A DNA stretch of 64,000 bases from Protopterus annectens (taxonomy: Eukaryota; Chordata; Ceratodontiformes; Protopteridae). The position numbers and the translations under genes were made by a program. The notes beneath the pieces were generated by a model, which did no database searches, was not told the DNA's origin, and saw only the letters and a program-made list of their open reading frames with translations. Shown in pieces: positions 54,217 through 64,000 of the stretch. Location: NCBI RefSeq assembly GCF_019279795.1, contig NC_056747.1:1005326157-1005390156 (forward strand), read 5' to 3'. Each line of letters begins with the position of its first letter. The stretch's first letter is position 1.

Positions 54217-56005
54217 ATGCTAGTAAAAGTTAATAACTGTATTTCTTGTGGGAAGCAAATACCTCATAAGGATTTCCATTCCTATTGTATCCCATGCCTA
54301 GGCCCTGACCACGATGTTACTGGTTGTCTGTTTTGTGCTAGGTTTAACAAGCGCACTATTAAACGTTGGTTTGATTTTGCCCGGCATTATTTTTGTAGAA
54401 AATTTCAATTATACCATGCCGTTGGAACTTCCGACGACCGGAATACACAAAAAGCGCAAAGACAAGGATAGGCATCTGAGGCCCAAAACTGGCGACGAAC
54501 CCTCTTGTAGGCCAGTCACAGGTTCTCCGGTTTTCAGCGAGGCGTCTTCGCAGCCCCTGACGACTGCTTCTGTAGAACCACAAGCCACCTCAGACTTCCA
54601 CGTGGAGATGGCTGGGCCTTCGGATGCACAAGCTCTTCAGCCTACCGAGACTAACCTTTCAGAGGGATCCGGAGTAGCTGAGCAACCCACAGCTACAGAG
54701 GGTATCTTCAGACCTACTCAGTTAAGCATTAAACCCTCAGCTAAGTCTAAGCCTCCTTTAATGTCAAAGAAACAAATACAGCATTCTCCAGGACAGGCCT
54801 CCATGCCTAAGAAACAAATGCTCAAAATGGCCGAAGACCTAATTACTCTGATTAGGGGGTCCCATCACACTCCTGATAAAAGGCGTAGACAGGATGCAGA
54901 CTATGACTCATCCGACCAGGTGTCCATCTCTTCTGATTCTTCCTCAGACCTAGGATACTCTTTACCCCCTTATGAGGATTCTGATGCTGATGAATCAATT
55001 CCATCAGCCTCACTGCCTGAGGACTACTCCTTTGGGGAAACCCTACATACCATGAGGGAGCATTTCCACTGGGAAGGCCAGGATTACTCAGAATCCAAGA
55101 AAAGGCTCGGAGACTTCCTTTTATTACCTCAACACAGACCCCTTGTTATTCCGCTAGTGTTAGATATTGTGGATGATGTGTATACTGAATCCAGCTTAAA
55201 CCCTGATTCCTTACCTCCAGTCCCTGTTAAACCTGACCGATACTACAGAGTCCCTGACTCGCATAAATTTCAGTATAAAAGCCCTGTCACTGACCCTGAA
55301 ACTATTTCTCAGGGACCCAAAGGAGTTAAGGCCTCATCAGCCAAGAATCCACTTCCCTCTGACCGAGATTCCAGAGCATTAGACAGATGGGGAAAGAAAG
55401 TATATACATCTGCAACTTTAGCAATGAGAGCCTTAAATTGCCAGTTTCACATGCTAAAATAGCAATTTTTACTGTCTCAGTTAAAACAAAAAATGCTTCC
55501 AGAATCAGATCCTCCTAATTTTAAAGAAATGCAGGATTTATTGCATGCAGCTGAACAAGTGGGAAAGCATACTTTGCAATGTGGTTTTGATTCTCTAGAG
55601 GCCTCCTGCAGAGCAGCGGTTACAGGCTCTGTCATTAGAAGACATGCTTGGTTAAAAGAACATACGTTACCAGATCATGTTAAAGCAAAATTATTGGATG
55701 CACCTTTGTAGCAGGATGTGTTATTTGGAGTTAAGGCAGAAGAGGTATTAAAGAAAATGGAGGATAAGGCAAAATCTATGCAAACGGTGAAGGATTTCTT
55801 ACAGGTTCAGCCTCCTAGATTTAGCAGAAACTGGCCAACTAAGAATTGGTCCTTTCCAATTACAGACAGACCTCAAAGGGGAAGATACAGATATCCAAGA
55901 GGTAGAGGTCAAACACAAGGTCCTTACAGGCCTTGACAATGGGTTGCATCAGGCCAGAAAGAAGGGGAAGACTGGTCACAACCATATAAAAAGCAGCTCC
56001 AGTGA
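54217..56005 (+). pseudogene. E9 gag
   Basis: Starts at ATG 54217 (M-L-V-K-V-N-N-C; other copies M-S-E-K-V), complete CX2C-H-CX2C-H-CX2C module. A frame change near 54400 leads into a 54314-55462 frame that carries P-K-K-Q-M-L-K-M-A-E-D near 54807, R-E-H-F-H-W-E-G-Q-D near 55058 and L-D-R-W-G-K-K-V-Y-T-S near 55380. TAG at 55460-55462 (caa/cag-type change), frame resumes 55493-55711, TAG at 55709-55711, then the P-R-G-R-G-Q-T-Q RG-like end near 55900. Stop 56003-56005. Confidence 0.85.
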
Positions 56006-57131
56006 CTTCCCACTACAGCTGCCAAACAAATCCTTCTTGGCAGCCCCCTTGGGAGGAAAACTGGCACTCTTCTGCCAGAATTGGCAAATGATCACCAAAG
56101 ACAATTGGGTTCTCAACATTGTATTTCAAGGTTACAGGTTCCATTTTCACACTCTGCCAAGGTTAAAAGGAATGCCAAATCTGCCACAAATCAATGGGCA
56201 GAGGCTCAAAAACAAGTTACAGCACTCATGGATATGAGAGCTATTCAAAAGGTACCATCACAGGAGCAAGGACACGGATTTTACTAAGACTTTTCCTGGT
56301 ACCCAGAAAGGACAAAGCCTGGAGGCCCATTCTGGATCTTTCATCTCTAATCACTTACCTGGATGTTCCGAAATTCAAAATGTTGACATTACAGCAGCTT
56401 CTTCCTATGCTGGGCAAGAAAGTTTGGCTCGTGACTTTGGACCTCAGAGGCATACCTGCATGTCCCTATCAGACAAAACTGCAGAAGATACCTCAGATTC
56501 ATAGCTGGTTCAGTGCACTACCAATTCTCTGCACTGCCCTTTGGCTTATCTACTGTGCCCAGGGTCTTCACAAAGTGCCTGGCACCAGTAATTGCATTTT
56601 GCAAACAGAAAGGAATTCAAATTTATCCGTACCTGGACGACTGCCTGATTCAAGCAGAGAGCAAGGACATTCTTCTAAAGCATATGGCGTTTGTAAAAAA
56701 GTTATTAAGTTGCCTGGGGTACACAGTAAACGAAAAGAAATCAAAACTAGTGCCCTCACAAGAGATTGTATTCCTGGGTGCCAGCTTGAACACACCGGCC
56801 CATATGGCTTATCTCACGCCAGACAAGCAAGGACAACTGACTCAATACTTTCAATTGATGGCAACAAAGACCCAGCTCCCTGCAAGAAAAATTCTGCAGG
56901 CCTTAGGTTACATGGCATCCTGCATACTACTAATTCCATATGCCAGACTGCATATGAGGAAACTACAATGGTACCTAAAGAATGTATGGTCTCAGCACTG
57001 TCAAAGTTTGGAAACAGTTATACCACTAATCCCATGCCTTCAACAGGAGTTTCAGTGGTGGGCTCAAGCTTGTCACCTCAACAAGGGACAGCATTTTACA
57101 CAACCCACAGCCAGGCAAACACTGACAACAG
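56006..57131 (+). pseudogene. E9 reverse transcriptase
   Basis: A-A-P-L-G-G-K-L-A-L near 56040, L-F-L-V-P-R-K-D near 56292 after a lost base in the F-Y-S-R block (56279-56287), V-T-L-D-L-R (motif A) near 56435 followed by a short loss that removes K-E-A, L-P-F-G-L-S-T-V-P near 56540, Y-L-D-D-C-L-I-Q-A (motif C) near 56628. The second half is open from 56513 into the RNase H start near 57150. Confidence 0.85.
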
Positions 57132-57899
57132 ATGCATCGGATTACGCCCGGGGAACACACATGGTCAGGGCACGTGGACCGCAGGACAAAGGCTTCTTCA
57201 CATCACATCAATCAAAAAGAGATGCTAGCTGTACAAAATGTGATTATAGCTTTCAAGGACATGCTGCATCCAGGACAACTACTCCTGAAGACAGACAACA
57301 CCACAGTTATGTGGTACATAAACAAGCAAGGGGGCACTCACTCCTACCCCCTATGCAGACAAGCTATGACCTTATGGAACACAGCTGTAAACCTTCAAGT
57401 TCATCTGCAAGCGCAATTCCTGCCAGGAGAGAAAAACACACTGGCAGACGACTTAAGCAGAAACATCATGGATCCCCACGAATGGGAGTTGAATCCACAA
57501 ATATTCAGAATGATAACACAGAAATGGTGGAGCCCGGACATAGATCTGTTTGCATCCCCAGTAAACTGCCAGCTACAAAAATTCTGCACAAGGAGTTACC
57601 ATCCACACGCATGGAAAGTGGATGCCCTCTCATTCAGCTGGAAGAACCTACAACTATACGCTTTCCCACCACTACCTCTCCTGCCAAAGGTACTCATAAA
57701 AGCCAGGCAGGAAGAGCCAAAGATGATCCTGATCGCACCAGACTGGCCACGCCAGCACTGGTACCCAGTCTTAAGGAGCTTAGCACAAGAACCACCCTGG
57801 ATTTTGCCTCGTATCCTACATCTGCCGACTCAGCACAACAAACAAATACTACACAGCCAGCTAAAGACCTTAAACCTAGCTGCATGGAAGATTCCTTAG
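57132..57899 (+). CDS. E9 RNase H and methyltransferase-like domain
   Basis: Open from 57132 to 57899. The first catalytic Asp lies just upstream in another frame (T-T-D-A-S-D-Y-A near 57125). Visible here: N-Q-K-E-M-L-A-V near 57210 (Glu), K-T-D-N-T-T-V-M-W-Y near 57290 (Asp), L-A-D-D-L-S-R-N near 57445. The second part has P-D-I-D-L-F-A-S-P near 57535, A-F-P-P-L-P-L-L-P-K-V near 57660 and I-A-P-D-W-P-R-Q-H-W-Y near 57735. It is part of pol rather than a separate gene, so activity without the upstream frame is doubtful. Confidence 0.7.
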   Translation: MHRITPGEHTWSGHVDRRTKASSHHINQKEMLAVQNVIIAFKDMLHPGQLLLKTDNTTVMWYINKQGGTHSYPLCRQAMTLWNTAVNLQVHLQAQFLPGEKNTLADDLSRNIMDPHEWELNPQIFRMITQKWWSPDIDLFASPVNCQLQKFCTRSYHPHAWKVDALSFSWKNLQLYAFPPLPLLPKVLIKARQEEPKMILIAPDWPRQHWYPVLRSLAQEPPWILPRILHLPTQHNKQILHSQLKTLNLAAWKIP

Positions 57900-58878
57900 T
57901 CAAGCAAGCAATGCCTCTCTCCAAAGCTGTTATGGATGTCATTCTGGAGACCAGAAGGCCTAGTACCAGGAAAGCCTATTCGGATAAATGGAAAAGATTC
58001 TGTGCCTGGAACCAAGCCTTAACTGAGATGCTGGACAAAGGACTCTCCTTCTCATCCATCAAGATCCACGCTTTTGCCATCTCTGCTCATTACGACATGG
58101 ATCCACCAATTTTCTTTAATCCTCTGTTAAAACAGTACCTCAGAGGGGCTAAAAACATAAGACCGCCCCGTAGAGAACCTACTCCAACTTGGGACCTCAA
58201 CTTTGTTTTGGAGAAGCTAACTTTACCTCCTTTTGAGCCAGCCAACACAGCAGAATTAAAATATATCTCTTGGAAAACTGCTCTGCTCCTGGCAATAACA
58301 TCAGCACGAAGAGTTTCAGAATTACAGGCTCAAATGGCAGTGGAACCTTTCCTCATTTTCCACCAGGACAGGGTGTCTTTACGAACTAACCCTACTTTTA
58401 TGCCAAAGGTGGTATCCAGTGTGACTCTAAACCAGACTATTCACCTGCCAACTTTTTATCATAAACCACAGAATAAAGGGGAGAGACTTATTGCACTCTT
58501 TGGACATTCACACGCTTCTTACTTGGACAAAACCAAAGCTTTCAGAAAATCTGAGCAGTTATTGGTAGCATATGATGCAGAAGCACAGGGAAGAGCCATT
58601 AGACTATTTCAAAATGGATAGGACATTGTATACGTTTCTGCTACACGTACCATGGAAAACCTGTACTTAGCAGCATTAGATCTCACTCCACCAGGGCAAC
58701 AGCCACTTCAACTGCCTACCTCAGGGGAGTACCTACCAAGGATATTTTGGAAGCAGCAATTTGGAGTTCTGTACACACCTTCACCAAGCATTACCATCTG
58801 CCTCTATACTCCAAGTCCAGAGCTGGCTTCGCCGCTGCAGTGCTGCAGGGCCTTATAGCCATCCCTAATGCCTTATAG
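57900..58878 (+). pseudogene. E9 tyrosine recombinase
   Basis: The frame runs from upstream, over the RNase H, to 58621. R-R-P-S-T-R-K-A-Y-S near 57955; a block of about 45 bases is missing after F-C-A-W-N-Q-A (58015), where E3 has the L-x-P-N-I-P-Q-I stretch. S-A-R-R-V-S-E-L near 58305. A loss near 58592-58610 destroys A-I-S-K-Q-T-I-S-K and shifts the frame; then R-S-H-S-T-R-A near 58680 (HxxR) and K-H-Y-H-L-P near 58785 (Tyr) follow in another frame to the TAG at 58876-58878. Confidence 0.85.
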
Positions 58879-58911
58879 GACCAGCCACCCTTACTCAGCT
58901 TTGGGATTCTA

Positions 58912-59008
58912 CCCAAGTGTAGTGACGCAGCAGTGTAACACGATGAACATAGTACAGTTTTGTACCTACCATAAATGTAGATGTTAGAGTGTAGACACTG
59001 CTGCAGTC
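58912..59008 (+). repeat. E9 internal complementary region
   Basis: First half (58912-58950) complements 53897-53936 with four differences; second half (58951-59008) complements 59337-59394 at 57/58. Contains the E9-specific cagtgtaacacg and gtgtagacactg, mirrored in its own tips. Confidence 0.95.
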
Positions 59009-59177
59009 CAGGTTACCCTCCCTCCTTCCCCTCTTACTGGCTGGTACGTACCTATGTCTTCTACCCTTTCTACCTATGGGGAGTATTTGCTGGTAGCTGT
59101 AAGTTGTTTTTTGCTTTTCTTATGTATGTTTTATTAGCAATTGGAATTGCCTACATATTTAGAGGCACCTGACATCT

Positions 59178-59394
59178 GAGCAAGAAAAACTGAAGAAAAT
59201 GGCGTCGGCTGCATCTTGTATACCCCTGTCTCACTGATGTCAGGGAGGAGGTGACCGCAACCGACGCCAGACTAAGACTTTGGAACTCTGGCCGACTGCG
59301 GGACCCTGCCTGATGGCAGGATAACCCAAGTGTAATGACTGCAGCAGTGTCTACACTCGAACATCTACATTTATGGTAGGTACAAAACTGTACT
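59178..59394 (-). repeat. E9 right inverted terminal repeat
   Basis: Complement of 53897-54082, ending caaaactgtact. Confidence 0.92.
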
Positions 59395-60622
59395 TTCAAT
59401 AACAAGTATAACAGCTATGAATGAAACATTGTGCTGTGATGTAATTTATATAGATTTAACTTGAGCATTTTGACAGGGTCATATACAAAACACTGAAAAA
59501 TAAATTAGAACAACTAGGTGTCGATGTACTCTTGATAAGATGGATAGCTGCGCGGTTTACAAATAGAACATGGCAAGCAGTTGGACAGATCAAATTCTTT
59601 GTTACACTCCGGGTATACCACAAGGCTCTGTCCTAGGCCCTTAACCTGTTTAGATAAACTTTTTCATCTGAGGTGTTCTTCAGTCTGTATGCAGATGACC
59701 TTAGATTGGATAAACAGATTACATATGTTACAGATGAGGCACTTCTACAAAAGAACCTGACTAAATTGACCTTTGGGCACAGGAGAATAATATGCTGATA
59801 AATGCATCAAAAACTAAGTGTGTGAGATTTGGAAGACATAAATTGAAAGGTGAATATTTAATACAGCACACAGAGATTGAAACTGTAGATTCATTTAAAG
59901 GAGCTGGGTATATGGGTAGATCCTGCATTGAGTTTTTCTAATCGTACATATCAGCCAATTGTTTAAGGAGAGTTCTAGATCTGTAGACTGTATAAAATGT
60001 ATATGAAGTATAGGAAATCCGAAATTGAGTCCATTGTTTCTTAGTTACATTAGACCAAAACTCGAACATGAAATAGAGAACAAGCATGACTAAACTGTAA
60101 GGAATACGGTGGAAATGTTCCATGGGCATCCATGGATGTGAAAATTTAAGTTGTTATGAAAGACTAAAATATCTGAACATGTACAGTGTCTGTTCTAGAT
60201 ATGTAAGATGAGGTCTTATTTGGGTATATAAGACATTGAGACTACCTCTGGGAATGCTTGCTGCTGTTAAAAAGTAGTAGAGGATCATCAGACAACCTAT
60301 GTAGAACTTTCTATAGTAATGAGAAGCATATTAATTGGCTCTGTAAGAGAGCAGCTGATGCATGGAACACACCATCAAATTACATTAAAGCAAGTACTAG
60401 TTTAGATATTCTAAGAACAGCCTGGACATTTGTTATGGGAACAAGTGTTTTGGTATGTTGACTGGGTAGAAGGGCATTAATGCCCGTGTTTGAAATAATT
60501 GTATGTATGTAAATAGGAATTGGAGGGGAGGTAAAAGTGGCAAACTAAATAGGCTTTATTGCCTCTGTCTGACGTTAAGCAAATAAATAAAATTTCATTC
60601 AGACAAAAGGCAAAAAAACAGG

Positions 60623-60784
60623 ATGTTCTTCATCTCACATTGCTGCAGTCCTGACACTTGGGTAGTCCGCTGTCCCAGTCGGCCCGAATACCAAAGTATA
60701 AGGCTGACGTCGGTCAAGGCGCATTAGTCTGACGTCAGGGTACAAATGCGCATGACCGACGTCATTTCCTCAGTCTTTTTTGCC
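60623..60784 (+). promoter_or_regulatory. E10 left ITR with CRE-like site
   Basis: tgacgtca at 60730-60737, and a second gaccgacgtca near 60765. Slightly shorter than E4 and E6 in the tgacgtcagtacgtca segment. Confidence 0.8.
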
Positions 60785-60929
60785 GCATGGTCCGATGCAG
60801 AAGAAGTTTTGCAAGTGCAGGTTGGCGTTCTGAGATTTTCCGAAGTCGGAGTTTCAGACCGAATCCAAGTTGGCTAAGTACCCCGTTGGGGAATATTTTG
60901 GTTTTTTTCTTGCCTCTGTATTTTACCGG

Positions 60930-62661
60930 ATGTCAGAAAAAGTGAATAACTGTATTTCTTGTGGGAAACAGATACCTCATAGGGATTACCATACCTTGTG
61001 TATACCTTGCTTAGGGCCTGAGCACGACGTTGTTGGCTGTCGCTCTTGTGCTAGATTTAACAAACGCACTATAAAGAGAAGGTTAGATTGTGCCAGGTTA
61101 GTGTTTGGGAAGCGGTGTAATTATAAAATGCCGTCGGATGCTCCGACGCCCGCTTCGTCAAAAAAGCGCAAGGACAAAACACTAAAGCCTAGGCTGGAAG
61201 AACCGTCCGTACCGGACGTCGGTTCTTTAGAGGGCTCAGTGGAGCCAGAGGTTCAGCCAGAAATTTCTTTGGAATCACAGGGAGAGACTTTATTACTGCA
61301 AGATGTGACCTCTCAGGAGGTAGGCCAGGCGGAAGGGGCTTCTCAGGTAGCTGTTCTTCCTTCCCTTCCTAAGGTGGTTAGGCCCTCCCCTGCTGTTTCC
61401 AAGGCTTCTCCCAGGGGCAGGCCATGTTTTGTTTCAGGTGTTACTCCTAGTTCTTCAGGGTCTGTACCTAAGAAGCATATGCTTAAGATGGCAGAAGATT
61501 TGATTACTATGATTAGAGGTTCTATGCCCCCTCCTGATAAGAGGCCTAGGGTGGAACCTGAGCTTGGGAGTTTTGAGCAGTGTTCGGATGCTTCTGAGTC
61601 TTCGGCTGAAGACTTGCAGGAGTATTCCCCTTACTCTGATTCTGATGTGGATGATTCTACTCCTTCTGCTTCTCCTCCTGAGGATTTTTCATTTTCAGAG
61701 ACTCTTCATTCCATGAGGGAGCATTTTAAATGGGAAGGTCAGGATTTCTCTGATTCAGGAAAAGGCTTAGGGAATTTTTGTTTCTACCCCAGCATAGGCC
61801 TTTAGCTATACCTCCTGTTCTAGATGTGGTGGAGGATGTTTTTGCAGAGGCTTCTCTGAACCCTGATTCTTTGCCTCCTGCTCCAGTTAAACCGGATAGA
61901 TATTATAGGGTGCCTGAAGCTCATAAGTATCTTTTTAGAGTCCTAGGGCAGACCCAGAAACTGTTTCACAGGGGCCTAAAGGTGTTAAGGCTTCTGTTGT
62001 TAAAAATCCTGTTCCTCCAGATAAAGAGGCAAGGGCTTTGGATAGATGGGGAAAGAAAGTGTATACTTCTTCCACTTTGGCCATGAGAGCTTTGAATTGC
62101 CAATTTCACATGTTGAAATACCAAAATTATCTCCTTTCACAATTAAAGTCTAAGGTAGATGCTTTGGCGGAAGGCATTGAGTGTAAAGAGTTGCAGGATT
62201 TAGTTCATGTTTCTGAACAGGTGGGTAAGCATTCTTTGCAATGTGGTTTTGATGCTGTGCAGGCCTCTTCGAGGGTGGCTGCCACTGGTTCGGTTCTTCG
62301 CAGGCACGCCTGGCTGAGGGATCAGAATTTAGCTGAGCATGTGAAGACAAGGATTTTAGATGCTCCTTTACAATCTGATGTGTTGTTTGGTTCGCCTGTG
62401 GAAGCAATTCTAAAGAAAATGGAAGACAAGGCTAAGTCTATGCAGACTGTTAAAGATTTTTTGCAGGTTCAGCCTCCGAAGTTTAGTAGAAATTGGCCTA
62501 CCAAGGGGTGGACATATCCTGCTTATGATTCCCAGTCTAGGGGTAGGTCTAGACGTGGTAGGGGCAGAGCTCAAGGTTCTTTTAGGCCTAGAACAGGGAG
62601 TTCACCTGCTCAGTCTTCTGGTGAGGGCAGGGGTCAGTCCTTTCGTAAACAGACCCAATGA
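60930..62661 (+). pseudogene. E10 gag, nearly intact
   Basis: ATG at 60930 (MSEKVNNCISCGKQIPHRDY). Complete Cys/His module in residues 8-47, K-K-R-K-D near residue 80, P-K-K-H-M-L-K-M-A-E-D near 61470, the acidic linker and R-E-H-F-K-W-E-G-Q-D near 61715. One base is lost near 61758 and another near 61938; the last frame (62038-62661) is open through E-Q-V-G-K-H-S-L-Q-C-G-F-D near 62215 and an RG-rich end (SRGRSRRGRGRAQGSFR) near 62530-62590. Stop tga 62659-62661. Two indels only; assembly error is possible. Confidence 0.88.
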
Positions 62662-63755
62662 CCTGCCTTTTCAGCTGCCAGAATCTTCTCGTTTGGCAGC
62701 ACCTTTGGGAGGAAGGTTGGCACTTTTCAAAGAAAACTGGAGTTTAATTACCCAAGACAGATGGGTATTGGATATCATTCACCACGGTTACAGGTTTTAT
62801 TTCCATACCTTGCCTCCTTGCAAAGGCATGCCAGACATTCCTCCTCAGCAAAGGAAAGAGGCTCACAAGCAAATTTCTCTGCTACTCCAAATAGGGGCCA
62901 TTCAGCCGGTTCCTGTGCCAGAAAGGGGCCTAGGATTTTATTCTCGCCTGTTCCTAGTACCAAAAAAGGGGAACACGTGGAGACCAATTTTGGATTTGTC
63001 TATCCTCAACACTTATCTGGACATTCCCAAGTTCAAAATGTTGACGTTACAACAGCTTTTACCTCTGCTGGGCAAAGATCACTGGATGGTAACCTTGGAT
63101 CTCAAGGAAGCTTACCTTCATGTTCCTATCAGGCTAATTTGCAGGAAGTATCTGCGTTTTCGAGCTGGAAATTCTCATTATCAGTTCTCTGCATTGCCCT
63201 TTGGCTTATCTACTGCGCCCAGAGTATTCACAAAAGTTCTGGCTCCAGTAATAGCTTTCTTCAGGCTAAAAGGAATACAAATCTATCCTTATTTGGACGA
63301 CTGCCTGATTCTGGCTCAAGAAAGGGACGTACTTTTTCAGCATTTGGAATATGTGATAGCAGTGCTAAGATGCCTAGGGTATTCTGTGAACGAAATAAAG
63401 TCCAGTCTAGTACCCTCTCAAGACATGTGCTTTCTGGGTGTGAGACTGAATACAGCATCCCAGATGGCCTTTTTAACCCCGGACAAACAAAAGAATCTTT
63501 CTCTTTACTTCCATCAACTATCTCATCAGTCTGGGCTGACTGCAAGGACAGTCCTTCAAGCCTTAGGGTTCATGGCATCTTGTATTCTGGTGCTTCCCAA
63601 TGCCAAACTGCATATGAGGAAGCTGCAATGGTATCTCAAAAATGTATGGACACAGCACTGCCAAGATTTGGACACTGTCATTCAAATAATACCTTGCATT
63701 CAAAAGGAATTTTTGTGGTGGGCTCAGGAATGTCACCTAAACAAGGGACTCTCTG
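62662..63755 (+). CDS. E10 reverse transcriptase, open frame
   Basis: No stop is seen from the gag end to the RNase H start. R-L-A-A-P-L-G-G-R-L near 62690, F-Y-S-R-L-F-L-V-P-K-K-G near 62935, T-L-D-L-K-E-A-Y-L-H-V-P near 63095 (motif A), L-P-F-G-L-S-T-A-P near 63195, Y-L-D-D-C-L-I-L-A near 63290 (motif C). The frame overlaps the end of gag in a different phase, so pol is probably made by frameshift or re-initiation. A two-base loss in ggactctctgacc (63745-63758) shifts the RNase H part. Confidence 0.87.
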
Positions 63756-64000
63756 ACCCGGCCAGAGGCGAGTCAGATTCTAATGACAGATGCCTCAGAC
63801 ACAGCTTGGGGAGCTCATCTGAATGGAAAGTGGATACAAGACAAGTGGCCTGCCAGACTGCAGCATCTACATATCAACATGAAGGAGATGTTAGCAGTCC
63901 AGTTTGCTTTACTGGCTTTCAAGGATTTACTTCTTCCAGGGCAGGTGTTGATTATAACAGACAACACAACTGTCATGTGGTACATCAACAAACAAGGGGG
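63756..64000 (+). pseudogene. E10 RNase H, partial
   Basis: L-M-T-D-A-S-D-T-A-W-G-A-H near 63780, N-M-K-E-M-L-A-V near 63880, I-T-D-N-T-T-V-M-W-Y-I-N-K-Q near 63955. Frame shifted relative to the RT by the two-base loss. Ends at the window edge before the methyltransferase-like part. Confidence 0.85.

Larger units (their letters stand above)
53897..59394 (+). mobile_element. E9: DIRS element of family F1
   Basis: 5,498 bp, from atgatgatcgtgttac to caaaactgtact. Inserted in the third LINE at actgg^ttcaat; the two LINE pieces then run on from the fingers to motif A. All parts present. The ICR right half matches its tip 57/58; the left half differs at four places. Gag has one frameshift and two TAG stops; RNase H is intact; RT and YR are broken. 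Confidence 0.94.
52719..60610 (+). mobile_element. Third LINE remnant, plus strand, split by a SINE and by E9
   Basis: Pieces 52719-53351, 53639-53896 and 59395-60610. The left boundary is not visible; 52719-53150 has no firm motif but reads weakly as LINE linker. RT pieces: L-H-K-L-E-P-N-K-E-L near 53308, K-Y-G-E-I-P-Q-D-W-R near 53660, then after E9 I-Y-I-D-L-T-x-A-F near 59448 (motif A), G-I-P-Q-G-S-V-L-G-P near 59610 and A-D-D-L-R-L near 59695. C-terminal A-A-D-A-W-N-T-P near 60350. Ends with an aataaataaaat tail near 60590. Looks CR1-like; many stops. Confidence 0.75.
60623..64000 (+). mobile_element. E10: DIRS element of family F2, cut by the window edge
   Basis: Begins atgttcttcatctcac after acagg, so it again follows a G. 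Left ITR, gag and RT are complete, and RNase H is partly in view; YR, ICR and right ITR lie beyond the window. It lacks the three indels shared by E4 and E6, so it is closer to the F2 master in those places. Confidence 0.93.

Noticed and set aside
1-64000. Host gene exons, tRNA or rRNA genes, CRISPR arrays, bacterial operons
   Set aside because: No exon-like block free of transposon homology and no RNA gene structure was seen; the only tRNA-like signal is the SINE head.

Overview
The window is vertebrate genomic DNA made almost entirely of transposable elements. I see no host exon, tRNA, rRNA, CRISPR array or bacterial gene. Ten DIRS-type (tyrosine-recombinase, YR) retrotransposons in at least five families, together with CR1/L2-group LINEs, a V-SINE/DANA-like tRNA SINE and a hAT-like MITE, fit a very large, DIRS-rich genome. 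A salamander is my first guess; a caecilian or lungfish is also possible. This is inference from repeat content, not a species identification.

I label the DIRS elements E1-E10 by left end. E1 (466-52718, family F5) is the outer host element and is split by E2 (3453-9994, F4), E3 (10613-16141, F1), an L2-like LINE on the minus strand (17342-40245), E7 (40617-44008, F1-like) and E8 (44779-52624, F3). The LINE is itself split by E4 (18761-22849, F2), a 491-bp insertion (22939-23429) and E5 (26964-38388, F1). E5 is split by E6 (28295-33772, F2) and a CR1-like 3' fragment (34748-35145). E7 carries a hAT-like MITE and E8 carries a 5'-truncated CR1-like LINE (48884-51669). To the right, a third, plus-strand LINE remnant (about 52720-60610) is split by a SINE (53352-53638) and E9 (53897-59394, F1). 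E10 (60623-64000, F2) runs off the window. Maximum depth is four: E1 > LINE > E5 > E6.

Each complete DIRS copy has the same plan: left inverted terminal repeat (ITR), gag, reverse transcriptase + RNase H + a methyltransferase-like segment, YR in a different frame, an internal complementary region (ICR) made of the reverse complements of both tips joined head to head, and a right ITR. Reverse transcription would give a single-stranded DNA whose tips pair with the ICR, and YR would integrate the resulting circle without a target-site duplication. The sequence supports this: eight insertion sites can be closed exactly, seven of them at G^TT, and each copy's ICR matches its own tips even where copies differ.

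Nearly every coding region carries frameshifts or stops. The best preserved are the YR of E6 and the gag and RT of E10. Decay follows nesting order: E6, the innermost, has tips identical to its ICR, while E1, the outermost, is the most degraded. Some single-base indels could be assembly errors.
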